From: Ferrovibrio sp964429465 | Lineage (GTDB): Bacteria; Pseudomonadota; Alphaproteobacteria; Ferrovibrionales; Ferrovibrionaceae | Assembly: GCA_964429465.1 (NCBI GenBank) | Contig: CAYSCA010000002.1 | Coordinates: forward strand, 1-64,000 | Length of the DNA stretch: 64,000 nt | Reading direction: 5' to 3' | Shown: positions 36,012 to 44,657 of the stretch, piece after piece | Layout: each line of letters opens with the position of its first letter | Numbering within the stretch: position 1 is the first letter of the stretch | Program-made: the position numbers and the translations under genes | The notes under the pieces: model-generated | What the model saw: only the letters and a program-made list of their open reading frames with translations | The model's database searches: none | Told to the model about the DNA's origin: nothing

Positions 36012-36485
36012 CTATGGAAGCCTTCTGCGACGAGTACTCTTGCGGCTCTCCAGGACTCGCTCGATTTCCACCCGGGTGCGCGCGCTCGAGCGCAGCAACC
36101 GGTCGGTGGCAAGGAGCAGCGCTTCAAAGTTGGCATCGCTGTCGCTGAGAGAGATTGCATCCAGGCCGGCCAGAAACGATGCGATATCGCTGTTGACGCG
36201 CTCCCATATTTCATCGGCGGAACGTCGCACCGGGTGAATCCTGCTTTCGACGGAAACGACTTGCGCGGTCACGCGATCGTTTTCGCCGCGGGCGGGAGAC
36301 TGGTTTGCTGCGGTATCAGGCTTCGTCGGCGAATGATCGGCGCGATGAACGATGTAGCGGATCGCCGGCGCCGTGCACTCGTAGCTTCGGGCTATATCGG
36401 CCAACGTCTCCCCCTTCCGGAAGCGCGCGATAATCTTCGGCCATTCTTCTCGGCGGATTTTCCCGCGAATTCTGGCTTTGCTCAA
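36012..36485 (-). CDS. HTH-domain putative regulator of the polysaccharide locus
   Basis: A 157-residue basic protein starting at TTG. The N-terminal 50 residues form a resolvase/homeodomain-like helix-turn-helix (WPKIIARFRKGETLADIARS followed by YECTAPAIRYIV). The remainder is helical (DEIWERVNSDIASFLAGL), suited to dimerisation, with a basic tail. No receiver or ligand domain is present. It is divergent from the cytidylyltransferase gene and convergent with the initiating transferase gene, so it probably regulates the locus. No gene symbol is justified. Confidence 0.75.
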   Translation of the reverse strand: MSKARIRGKIRREEWPKIIARFRKGETLADIARSYECTAPAIRYIVHRADHSPTKPDTAANQSPARGENDRVTAQVVSVESRIHPVRRSADEIWERVNSDIASFLAGLDAISLSDSDANFEALLLATDRLLRSSARTRVEIERVLESRKSTRRRRLP

Positions 36486-36503
36486 TTCACCTAGCCCTCA
36501 TTG

Positions 36504-36532
36504 TATCATGCACGCGAATCGTAGCATGCAGG
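36504..36532. promoter_or_regulatory. Direct repeat TA(T/G)CATGCA(C/G)G, candidate operator
   Basis: Two 11-base copies, TATCATGCACG at 36504 and TAGCATGCAGG at 36522, are spaced 18 bases apart, just upstream of the HTH gene in the divergent region. A partly complementary CGTGCGTG follows at 36534. They could be the operator of the HTH protein. This rests on the pattern alone. Confidence 0.35.
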
Positions 36533-36607
36533 TCGTGCGTGACCAAACGGTGATATAGGCGCCGGCAGGCAATCTTACAAGAATGCATTTGCCCTGTCTT
36601 ATCGTTG

Positions 36608-36635
36608 TCTTATTTTTTTCTTTTCTTTTCTTTTC
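36608..36635 (-). promoter_or_regulatory. TTTTC-repeat tract (GAAAA on minus strand)
   Basis: A run of TTTTC pentamers lies about 60-80 bases upstream of the cytidylyltransferase start. ATTGATACAAAAG follows at 36639, similar to the GATAAC/GAAAA box at the two other tracts (34391 and 50577). It may also be an UP-element-like or curved stretch. Confidence 0.4.
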
Positions 36636-36691
36636 GTTATTGATACAAAAGCGGCCAATGCCGATGCAAACCGTCGCACCAGTGGTCGCTC

Positions 36692-37540
36692 ATGACAAAA
36701 ATGATTCAGGAAGTAGACGCATTGGTGGCGGGAGAGAGAGGGGCGGTCCGACGACTGAAGTCGCCGCCGGTGGCGATCCTGGCCGGCGGCCTCGGGACCA
36801 GGCTCTCCGAGGAGACAAGTGCCCGGCCGAAACCCCTCGTCGAGATTGGCGGCAAGCCAATCATCTGGCACGTCATGAAGCATTACGACGTCCACGGGAT
36901 GAACGAGTTCATCATCGCCCTCGGCTACAGGAAAGAAGCGGTAATCCAGTATTTTCTCAATCTGCATACCTATAGCCAGAATCTGACCGTACGCACGCGG
37001 GATGGTTTCACCTCCCTCCACGGACCGGCTGCAGGGCCGGATTGGACGGTCCATCTGATCGATACGGGTGCTGAAACGGCGACGGGCGGGCGCATCAAGC
37101 GGCTGCAGCCCTATCTAGGCGGCGGCACCTTCATGCTCACCTGGTGCGACGGCATCTCCAACGTCAACCTCGATGAGCTGCTGGCCTTCCATCGCGCCCA
37201 CGGAAAACTGGCTACAATAACTGTGGTTCGCGCACCGTCCCGCTTCGGCTTCGTCGAACTGGCGGGCAACAGCATGGTTCAGCGCTTTACCGAAAAGCCC
37301 GAGCAGGGCGAGGGCTGGATCAACGGCGCCTTCTTCGTGCTAGAGCCGGGCATATTCGACTACATCGCTGGCGACGACACGATGTGGGAGCGCGAGCCGC
37401 TGCAGGCGCTCGCAGCCGACGGCGAGCTCGTCGCCTACACGCATCGTTCCTACTGGCAATGCATGGATACACTGCGGGAAAAGATCCTCCTCGAGGATCT
37501 GTGGTCCAAAGGCGTCGCGCCCTGGAAGACCTGGGAATGA
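36692..37540 (+). CDS. rfbF: Glucose-1-phosphate cytidylyltransferase
   Basis: It makes CDP-glucose from CTP and glucose-1-phosphate, the entry to CDP-linked 3,6-dideoxy and branched sugars. The product has 282 residues. The nucleotidyltransferase signature is AILAGGLGTRLSEET with the PKPLVEIGGKPIIWHVMKHY segment. The metal-binding Asp is in TWCDGISNVNLDEL, and the C-terminus has WQCMDTLREK. These match RfbF more closely than RmlA or GalU. An extra 27 N-terminal residues precede the motif. The usual partner, CDP-glucose 4,6-dehydratase, is not recognisable in the window unless the next gene takes that role. Confidence 0.9.
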   Translation: MTKMIQEVDALVAGERGAVRRLKSPPVAILAGGLGTRLSEETSARPKPLVEIGGKPIIWHVMKHYDVHGMNEFIIALGYRKEAVIQYFLNLHTYSQNLTVRTRDGFTSLHGPAAGPDWTVHLIDTGAETATGGRIKRLQPYLGGGTFMLTWCDGISNVNLDELLAFHRAHGKLATITVVRAPSRFGFVELAGNSMVQRFTEKPEQGEGWINGAFFVLEPGIFDYIAGDDTMWEREPLQALAADGELVAYTHRSYWQCMDTLREKILLEDLWSKGVAPWKTWE

Positions 37541-37557
37541 ACATATAGGGGGATGCG

Positions 37558-38682
37558 ATGAAGATTCTCGTCACCGGTCACACAGGCTATATCGGGACCA
37601 TTCTCACGCAAATGCTGCTGCAGGCAGGCCATCAGGTGGTGGGTGTCGACACCGAGCTCTTTGCGGGATGCACCTTCGGCACCGACACATCCTCCGATAT
37701 CGTCACGGTCAACTCCGACATACGGGACCTGACGGTCGCCCAGCTCCGTACCGTGGATGCCATCGTCCACCTTGCGGGAATCTGCAACGATCCTCTTGGG
37801 GATCTGTTTCCGGAAACGACGATGGACGTCAACGACACGGCGACGATCCGGCTGGCAGAACTGGCCCGGGAAGCCGGCGTTGAGCGGTTTGTTTTTTCGT
37901 CCACCTGCAGCGTATATGGCGCGGCGGAACAGGACTGGGTCGACGAGACATCGAAAACCAATCCGGTCACGCCTTACGCTGTATCGAAGTATCGGGCAGA
38001 ACGAGGGTTGCTCGCTCTCGCCAATGACCGGTTTTCTCCTGTGCTGCTTCGCAGCGCCACCGCCTACGGATTTTCGCCACGTATCCGGTTCGATCTGGTT
38101 TTAAACAACCTGATGGCACATGCCGTAACGACCGGACGGGTCTTCCTTAAGAGTGACGGGACGGCGTGGCGGCCCCTGGTCCATATCGCGGATATCAGTA
38201 GGGCATTCTTGGCGGCAGTCGAGGCGCCACGGGAAGCCGTCCATTGCGAGACATTCAATGTCGGAACAACTGCTGAGAACTATCGGGTGCGCAGCATAGC
38301 GGAGATCGTCCGGAACACGGTGGAGGGGGCCGCGATCGCCTATGCCGACGGTGCCGCAACCGACAAGCGCTCTTACCGTGTGAGCTTCAGAAAAATCGAA
38401 AGCAGGCTTCCGAACTTCAAGCCGCAATGGACCGCCATGGCAGGAGCGCTGGAACTTCATGCCTGCTACGCGAAATTTGGCCTTGCGCTCGAGGACTTTG
38501 AAGGGGCGCGTTATCAGCGCCTGGCGCATCTCAAATCTTTGTTGGCGGCCGGCATTCTCGATCAGTCGCTACGCAAACTGCCGCGGTCTCATGAACCAGT
38601 GCCGGCGGCGGAGGGCTTTGCGCCGGCCTTCCGCGATGCACCAGCCGTGGATGTCCAGTCGAGCGGAGTGAGTCAACCGTGA
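37558..38682 (+). CDS. NAD-dependent epimerase/dehydratase (extended SDR)
   Basis: A nucleotide-sugar-modifying enzyme of 374 residues. The glycine-rich NAD motif is VTGHTGYIGT (residues 5-14), the catalytic triad region is SSTCSVYG and YAVSKYRAE (YxxxK), and the substrate-binding half follows (RSATAYGFSPRIRFDLVLNN). The last 60 residues after HLKSLLAAGIL are poorly conserved. It could be an epimerase, 4,6-dehydratase or reductase on the CDP-sugar made by the preceding gene. It overlaps the next gene by 4 bases. Confidence 0.87.
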   Translation: MKILVTGHTGYIGTILTQMLLQAGHQVVGVDTELFAGCTFGTDTSSDIVTVNSDIRDLTVAQLRTVDAIVHLAGICNDPLGDLFPETTMDVNDTATIRLAELAREAGVERFVFSSTCSVYGAAEQDWVDETSKTNPVTPYAVSKYRAERGLLALANDRFSPVLLRSATAYGFSPRIRFDLVLNNLMAHAVTTGRVFLKSDGTAWRPLVHIADISRAFLAAVEAPREAVHCETFNVGTTAENYRVRSIAEIVRNTVEGAAIAYADGAATDKRSYRVSFRKIESRLPNFKPQWTAMAGALELHACYAKFGLALEDFEGARYQRLAHLKSLLAAGILDQSLRKLPRSHEPVPAAEGFAPAFRDAPAVDVQSSGVSQP

Positions 38683-39902
38683 CGACGAAACGTTGCCCGA
38701 ATTGCGGCGTGGAAGATGGGTACATCTTCCACCGGATATTCCAGGTGCCGGTGAACAGTTGCCTGATGTTTGCCGACCGCAGCCGCGCCGAAGGCCTGAA
38801 GAGGGGCGATATACATCTGGCGTTCTGCGAAAATTGTGCCTTCGTCTTTAATGCCGCCTGGGAGAGCGGCGCCACGGTATATTCCGATCTGTATGAGGAA
38901 ACGCAGGTTTTCTCGGAAACCTATCGGGTCTATCAGCAACAGCTCGCAGAGGATCTGATCGGCCGATATGACCTGTTTGGGAAGGAGATCGTCGAGATCG
39001 GCTGCGGCAAGGGTGCTTTTCTTCGCTTGCTCTGCGACATGGGGGATAATGCCGGGATCGGATACGATCCGAGTTTCGTGCCTGAGAGGGCTGAAACAGG
39101 CAAAGCGAACATCACCTTCAGGCGGGAGTATTTCTCCGAAAATACCGACCAGGCGGCTCCGGATTTCGTCTGCTGCCGCATGACGCTGGAGCATATCGCC
39201 GAGACGCAGCGTTTTGTGCGGGCTGTACGGCGGATTGCCTCGCCGGAACGCGGTACCGTCGTTTTCTTCCAGATTCCTGATGTCCGTCGAATTCTCGCCG
39301 AGGGCGCGTTCTGGGACATCTATTATGAGCATTGTTCCTATTTCTCTCCGGCCTCTCTCGGATACCTCTTCCGCAGCGCAGGGTTTGACATCCTGCGGAT
39401 GGATTGTGGCTATGACGATCAGTATCTGACGATCGAGGCCTATCCGGCGCAATCGGCGGGCAGGGCGGAAGCAGCAGCGCATGACGGAAATGTGGAACAG
39501 TTGACCAGAGACGTGGCGAACTTCTCATACGCCGCTTCCGAATGCGCAGCATATTGGGATGCGCTAATCGGCTCTGTTACCCGCAAGGGAGGCCGGGTCG
39601 CATTGTGGGGCTCCGGATCAAAGGCTGTCGCCTTTCTCTCGGCGGTCAAGGCGGCAGAAAAGATCGAGTACCTGGTCGACATCAATCCTTTCCGCTGGGG
39701 GAAATTCGTCCCAGGCACCGGAAAGCAGATCGTGGGCCCCGAACATCTGTCACGGTTTCCGCCGGACCTAGTGATTGCAATGAACCCGATCTACCGGCAG
39801 GAGATCGCCGCCGACTTGGTCCGGTATGGTGGCGGCGCCGTGACTTTGGGTGCACTCGGAGATCTGCAGGCCGAGCCGGTCTCCGCCAGTACGCTGATCT
39901 GA
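38679..39902 (+). CDS. Zn-ribbon sugar C-methyltransferase-like protein
   Basis: A 407-residue protein of the NDP-hexose C-methyltransferase family (TcaB9/TylC3 type). It has an N-terminal zinc ribbon (CPNCGVED and CENCAF), a SAM domain with VEIGCGKGAFLRLLCDMG (about 107), the Glu-His pair E217-H218 in YYEHCSY that corresponds to the catalytic pair of TcaB9, and the C-terminal Methyltransf_14-like domain (ALWGSGSKAVAFLSAV). It starts at GTG in a GTGA overlap with the epimerase gene. It probably methylates a CDP-ketosugar to a branched sugar. Confidence 0.85.
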   Translation: MTTKRCPNCGVEDGYIFHRIFQVPVNSCLMFADRSRAEGLKRGDIHLAFCENCAFVFNAAWESGATVYSDLYEETQVFSETYRVYQQQLAEDLIGRYDLFGKEIVEIGCGKGAFLRLLCDMGDNAGIGYDPSFVPERAETGKANITFRREYFSENTDQAAPDFVCCRMTLEHIAETQRFVRAVRRIASPERGTVVFFQIPDVRRILAEGAFWDIYYEHCSYFSPASLGYLFRSAGFDILRMDCGYDDQYLTIEAYPAQSAGRAEAAAHDGNVEQLTRDVANFSYAASECAAYWDALIGSVTRKGGRVALWGSGSKAVAFLSAVKAAEKIEYLVDINPFRWGKFVPGTGKQIVGPEHLSRFPPDLVIAMNPIYRQEIAADLVRYGGGAVTLGALGDLQAEPVSASTLI

Positions 39903-39949
39903 TGTCGAACGCGGTTGCCTCCACGACCAACTTCTCGGAGGAAGAGTTT

Positions 39950-40717
39950 ATGCATCCACGGCCAGAAGTGCTCGGCGTCCCCGTGAGCGCGCTGACCATG
40001 AATGACGCCCTGGCATCCATAGACGAATGGATTACCCGGGCTCAGCGTCACTACATCTGCACCATCGATGTCCATGCGCTGGTTGAAAGTCAGTTCGCCT
40101 CGGATGTCCAGGCCATTTATCGCTCGGCCGCGATGGCCACGCCGGACGGCATGCCTCTCGTCTGGCTCCTGCGCCAGCAAGGCTACCCGGCCGCAGATCG
40201 CATATGCGGTCCCGACCTGATGCCGGCAGTTTTCCGGATGTCGGAAGCGCGCGGCTACCGGCATTTCCTCTATGGTTCTTCCGAGGAGACGCTCCTGCTG
40301 ATCCGGCAGGAGCTCGGTCGCGAATTTCCTGAAGCAAGAATCGTAGGCCACCACTCGCCCCCATTCCGTCCGCTGACCCGCGACGAGGAGCAGGAGATCG
40401 ACGAAATGCTGAATGCCGCCAACCCAGATATTATCTGGGTCGGCCTCGGCGCCCCGAAACAGGATCGCTGGATGGCAGCGCATCGCGATGCATTGAACGC
40501 GCCGGTCCTGATCGGCGTGGGTGGGGCGTTCGAGATGATGGCCGGCAAGGTGAAGCGGGCGCCGCGAATGCTGCGGCGCACAGGTTTCGAGTGGGTGTTT
40601 CGCCTGGCCCAGGAGCCGCGTCGCCTTACCGGCCGCTATCTGCGATCCAATTTCCAGTTTGTCATGATGCTGGCCAGCCAGAGATGGCGTGCGGCGCGGC
40701 GTGCGGTGGACGCCTGA
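39950..40717 (+). CDS. WecG/TagA/CpsF family glycosyltransferase
   Basis: A 255-residue enzyme that adds the second or a later sugar to the lipid-linked precursor. Family features are VLGVPVSALTMNDALASID, DGMPLVWLLR, RICGPDLMPAVF, PDIIWVGLGAPKQDRWMA and GVGGAFEMMAGKVKRAPR. I chose the ATG at 39950 because GGAGGAA lies 5 bases ahead; an earlier ATG at 39902 that overlaps the previous stop codon would add 16 residues. A C-terminal basic amphipathic segment would hold it to the membrane. Confidence 0.9.
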   Translation: MHPRPEVLGVPVSALTMNDALASIDEWITRAQRHYICTIDVHALVESQFASDVQAIYRSAAMATPDGMPLVWLLRQQGYPAADRICGPDLMPAVFRMSEARGYRHFLYGSSEETLLLIRQELGREFPEARIVGHHSPPFRPLTRDEEQEIDEMLNAANPDIIWVGLGAPKQDRWMAAHRDALNAPVLIGVGGAFEMMAGKVKRAPRMLRRTGFEWVFRLAQEPRRLTGRYLRSNFQFVMMLASQRWRAARRAVDA

Positions 40718-40776
40718 GGGATTGCGTTTGCTCCATACCGGATGTTCGTCTTCCAGCTTCAGCAGGAGAAACAAGC

Positions 40777-42159
40777 ATGCGAATTCGTGAATGCCGATCC
40801 TGCCAGAGCCGCTCGCTTCATATCATCCTCGATCTGGGAAACCATCCACCATCCAATGCGCTGCTTCCCTCGGCAGCAGCGGCCGAGAAGGAGGAACGCT
40901 ATCCGCTGCAGCTGGCATTCTGCGCGGACTGCGCGATGCTGCAACTGACTGAAACGGTCCCGCCCGAAATTCTGTATCAGCGCGACTTCCCCTATTATTC
41001 CTCTTCATCTCCCGCTCTGCTGCAGCATGCTTCGGACATCGCCGACCGCCTGATCCGGGAGCGGCACCTCGGCCCCGACAATCTCGTCGTGGAGGTTGCA
41101 AGTAACGATGGCTACCTGTTGCGAAATTTTCTCGAACGGGGAGTTCCATGCCTCGGTATTGACCCGGCAGACGGCCCCGCCGAGCAGGCGCGTAGGTCGG
41201 GTATTTCCACGCTGACCGACTTTTTCTCTCTCAGATTGGCGGACCGCCTCGCGGGCGAGGGATATCGGGCCGATGTCATGGTCGCCAACAATGTCCTGGC
41301 TCATGTCCATGCAATCAACGACTTCGTCGCCGGCTTTGCCAGGCTTCTGGCGGACGACGGTGTCGCGGTGTTTGAGATCGCTTATGCCGTCGACATGATC
41401 CAGAAATGCGAGTTCGATACCATATACCATGAACACCACTTCTATCACACGCTGCACGGACTCATCCCGCTCTTTGCCCGGCACGGTCTGCACATAAACG
41501 ACGTCCAGCGGCTCCCCATTCATGGCGGGTCGTTACGCCTCTGGGTGAGCAGGGATACCAGGCAGAGTGCCTCGTTCGAGCAACTGTTTCGCTACGAGCG
41601 GGAACTCGGGGTCGATCGCCTGGACTGGTATGAAGGCTTTGCCGAGCGCGTCGCCGAGCTCAGAGAGTCGCTCAGCAGCATGCTGCGCGCCGAAAAGAGC
41701 CGGGGGAAACGGATCGCGGCCTACGGTGCCGCCGCGAAAGGGTCGACTCTCGTCAACTGCCTCGATCTGGAGCCTGGATTCTTCGAATTCGTAGCCGATG
41801 CCACCCCATTCAAGCACGGCAAACTGATGCCCGGCCAGCATATCCCGATTGTTCCCCCCGATCATCTGCTCAAAAGCCGGCCGGACCTGGTGCTGCTGCT
41901 GGCCTGGAATTTTGCCGGCGAAGTGCTCCACCAGCAGGCCGCCTATCGCGCTGCCGGCGGGCGGTTCCTCATCCCCATTCCGCGCCCCCGTATCATCGAG
42001 CCGGACGAGGGCATCGGCGAAGGGCAGTTTGCGCTCGGCATCCAACCGGCCCGGCGTGCTAACACGGAAGCGTCAGCGTCGCCTGACCGGTTGGCAGAGC
42101 CGTCGCCTTACGGAGGTGGGGCCGCTCCGCCCGACGCACCACAAGCGCATCCGTTATGA
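40777..42159 (+). CDS. Zn-ribbon sugar C-methyltransferase-like protein
   Basis: A 460-residue second member of the C-methyltransferase family. The zinc ribbon is CRSCQSR and CADCAM, the SAM motif VVEVASNDGYLLRNFLERG, and the catalytic pair E219-H220 in IYHEHHFYHTLHG. The C-terminal domain reads AAYGAAAKGSTLVNCLDL. It is closer to the TylC3/NovU consensus than the 38679 product. About 45 residues after LIPIPRPRIIEP are a low-complexity tail. The start is set by AGGAGAAAC. It overlaps the flippase gene by 4 bases. Confidence 0.88.
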   Translation: MRIRECRSCQSRSLHIILDLGNHPPSNALLPSAAAAEKEERYPLQLAFCADCAMLQLTETVPPEILYQRDFPYYSSSSPALLQHASDIADRLIRERHLGPDNLVVEVASNDGYLLRNFLERGVPCLGIDPADGPAEQARRSGISTLTDFFSLRLADRLAGEGYRADVMVANNVLAHVHAINDFVAGFARLLADDGVAVFEIAYAVDMIQKCEFDTIYHEHHFYHTLHGLIPLFARHGLHINDVQRLPIHGGSLRLWVSRDTRQSASFEQLFRYERELGVDRLDWYEGFAERVAELRESLSSMLRAEKSRGKRIAAYGAAAKGSTLVNCLDLEPGFFEFVADATPFKHGKLMPGQHIPIVPPDHLLKSRPDLVLLLAWNFAGEVLHQQAAYRAAGGRFLIPIPRPRIIEPDEGIGEGQFALGIQPARRANTEASASPDRLAEPSPYGGGAAPPDAPQAHPL

Positions 42160-43484
42160 AGCAGGCGTGGTCCGTCTTTGCGCTGGCGCTGGGCTGGATC
42201 ATTCCCAACCGGCTGATGAAATTCGCCTTTATCGACCAGGTCGTGGCCAGCGGCGGAAACTTCCTGGGCGTGATCCTGCTCGCGCGCGCCCTGGGAATCT
42301 ACGAGCTTGGCCGGTTTGCTTTGGCGTGGATGCTGGTCGAGTTCATGGCCACGCTGCAATTTGCCGGCATTATTCAGCCCATGCTCAATATCGGGCCGAA
42401 GCAGCCCGAGGCGGATAGTCCCCGATACTATCATGCGGTGCTTGCCCAACAGGTCGCGGCCTGCATACTACTCGGTCTGCTGGCGTTTGCCGGCGTTCTG
42501 CTGACCGCCTGGCTTACGCCCATATCCAGATTGACCGAGATGGCACTGCCGTTGGGCGTCACAATCATCGCGTATCAACTATACGAATTCTTTCGCCGCT
42601 ATCTCTTCGCCCGGGGGCGCCCCGGAGCGGCTCTCGGCATAGACCTGCTACGGTTCGGATGCCAGCTTGGGGCGATCCTGGCGCTGCCTTATGCATTGCC
42701 CGATGCTACTGCGGAAGCTGGCATCTGGATCATCGCTGCGGCCTGTTCGATCGCCATGAGCCAGGGGGCCCGCCTGTTCGGCAGGTTCGAATGGAATGCT
42801 GCGGCCTTCCGCAGTGTACTGCGCCGCCACTGGCATTTCTCGAAATGGATGCTGCCCTCCGGCCTCATGTTCTGGGCGACCACACAGGCCTTCATGGCTG
42901 TATCTGGGATCATGCTTGGTGCTGCCGCGACTGGCGCCCTGAAGGCGGCAACCACCATCACCGGTGTCCTGAATCTCCTGTTGCTGTCGCTGGACAATTT
43001 CGCGCCGGTGCAGGCAGCGCGTGCTCTGCATGAGGGCGGACCGGCGGAACTACGCCGTTACATCGGACGGTTGGCCGTGCTCTGCGCAACCCTGATTGCC
43101 GCCGCCATAGCATTGCTCAATGCCGCGCCGGATTATGTGGTGCACCTGCTCTACGGCGAGGAATATCAGGGGCTCGGCCAGCTCGTCCGGCTGTTATGCG
43201 CTCCGGCTGCCGTTTACGGAATCGGTGCTGTTCTGATCATCTGGGCCGCTGCCCTCGAGAATACGCGCCTTATTTTCTGGTCCTACGCAGTCGCAACCCC
43301 ATTCAGCGTCATCGTTGCTTTTCCTCTGGTCGAGTATGGAGGCATAACCGGACTGATCCTTTGCTCGCTTCTGGTGGAGAGCGTCCGGGTTGCGGTGCTT
43401 CTGATACCGCTCCTCCGCTGGAGCAGACGGAATGCCCATGACGGCGCACCCATTCGTCCGTTACCTGGCAATTCAGCGGCATAA
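42156..43484 (+). CDS. Polysaccharide flippase (Wzx/MATE-like)
   Basis: A 442-residue inner-membrane protein with about 12 hydrophobic helices (for example VAACILLGLLAFAGVLLTAW and LTEMALPLGVTIIAYQLYEF). An early FIDQVVASGGNFLGVILLARALG segment is typical of the polysaccharide biosynthesis (Wzx/RfbX) family. It would flip the lipid-linked repeat to the periplasm. It starts in an ATGA overlap with the methyltransferase gene. Confidence 0.88.
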   Translation: MKQAWSVFALALGWIIPNRLMKFAFIDQVVASGGNFLGVILLARALGIYELGRFALAWMLVEFMATLQFAGIIQPMLNIGPKQPEADSPRYYHAVLAQQVAACILLGLLAFAGVLLTAWLTPISRLTEMALPLGVTIIAYQLYEFFRRYLFARGRPGAALGIDLLRFGCQLGAILALPYALPDATAEAGIWIIAAACSIAMSQGARLFGRFEWNAAAFRSVLRRHWHFSKWMLPSGLMFWATTQAFMAVSGIMLGAAATGALKAATTITGVLNLLLLSLDNFAPVQAARALHEGGPAELRRYIGRLAVLCATLIAAAIALLNAAPDYVVHLLYGEEYQGLGQLVRLLCAPAAVYGIGAVLIIWAAALENTRLIFWSYAVATPFSVIVAFPLVEYGGITGLILCSLLVESVRVAVLLIPLLRWSRRNAHDGAPIRPLPGNSAA

Positions 43485-43495
43485 GGAGGTTTCTG

Positions 43496-44596
43496 TTGGC
43501 GATCGAACGCGAACTCCTGCGCTACGCACTCTGGTCGACATGGGCCAGCGGCCTGCCGCGGCTAATGGCGCGGCGCCACGCGGGGCGGGGGGGTATCCTC
43601 TCCTTCCATCGGGTGCTGCCCCGTGGAAGCCAGACCTTTGCTTCGCAGGCTGTTCCCGTCACACCAGAGACATTCCGGGGGATTGTCCGGACGCTGAAGG
43701 ATCAGGGCTACAGTTTTCTGTCGATGAGTGGTCTTGCGGATTGGCTGCAGAGGCCAGAGGACATCGGCAAATTTGTCTGCCTGACATTCGATGACGGCTT
43801 TACCGATACCTATACGCAGGCATTTCCCGTCTGCCAGGAGTTCGGTGTGCCTATGACTGTATATCTCGTGCCTAGCTTCGTCCGGCGCGAGTTTCCCCTC
43901 TGGCTGCTCGGCCTGGAGGCCGTGCTGGCCACGACAGACATCATCAGCCTTACGGTGGACGGGAGGGAATTCCAGTTTGCCGCCCGAACCGAACGGCAGA
44001 AGCGCTTCGCTTATCAGTCAGTGGCCCCGCTTCTCGTCGCCGCCAGACCTGAACAGGTCCGCGCGGTATGCCACGAACTGGAGCACCGCTACGGGATCGA
44101 CTTCGCCGCACTGGCTGCTCGCGATCTTCTGACGCCCGCAATGATCACAAACATGCAGGCCAGTGGGTTGGTAGAATTTGGGGCACATGGCGTTCATCAT
44201 GCCTGCCTGGGGCGCCTGGATGAGGCTGAGGCCTACCGCGAGATCGCGCAGAGCAAGCAGGAATGTGAAGCCCTGCTTGGCGTGCCGGTGCATCACTTCG
44301 CCTATCCCTATGGCGACAGCGAGGCCGCCGGCCCGCGTGAGGCCGAGATGTGCCGAAGGCTTGGCTTCCGGACGGCGGTCACCACCGAGTGCAATACGAT
44401 ATTCACCTCCGACCGCCTGCGTCCGTTCCTGCTGCCGCGTCTCACCTATAACGGCAACTTCCAGGATGCCCCCCTGCTCGAGTTGCTGCTGTCCGGAACC
44501 CTGCCGAGACTGCGACGGGCGTTGCGGGCTGGCGGCGCAACTGGAAAGGCCCAGTCGGCCAACGAGGCATGGAGCACCAGGGCTGAACAGGCCTAG
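43496..44596 (+). CDS. Polysaccharide deacetylase (carbohydrate esterase 4)
   Basis: A 366-residue enzyme with the CE4 motifs LTFDDGFTDTY (motif 1, catalytic and metal Asp), VEFGAHGVHHACLGRL (motif 2, His-x3-His) and FAYPYGDSEAAG (motif 3). It has no signal peptide, so it probably acts in the cytoplasm on lipid-linked N-acetylated sugars. The start is TTG behind a perfect AAGGAGG at 7 bases. It follows the flippase gene by 11 bases. Confidence 0.9.
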   Translation: MAIERELLRYALWSTWASGLPRLMARRHAGRGGILSFHRVLPRGSQTFASQAVPVTPETFRGIVRTLKDQGYSFLSMSGLADWLQRPEDIGKFVCLTFDDGFTDTYTQAFPVCQEFGVPMTVYLVPSFVRREFPLWLLGLEAVLATTDIISLTVDGREFQFAARTERQKRFAYQSVAPLLVAARPEQVRAVCHELEHRYGIDFAALAARDLLTPAMITNMQASGLVEFGAHGVHHACLGRLDEAEAYREIAQSKQECEALLGVPVHHFAYPYGDSEAAGPREAEMCRRLGFRTAVTTECNTIFTSDRLRPFLLPRLTYNGNFQDAPLLELLLSGTLPRLRRALRAGGATGKAQSANEAWSTRAEQA

Positions 44597-44657
44597 ACAT
44601 TGAAGCGGCCGGTTCGCGACAAGGCATCCGGGATCTGCGGGGTGGAAGAGGTTGGCA

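Noticed and set aside
36608..36635. T-rich tract as a Rho-independent terminator
   Set aside because: No GC-rich stem precedes it, it lies in a divergent intergenic region, and similar tracts occur at two other divergent promoters.
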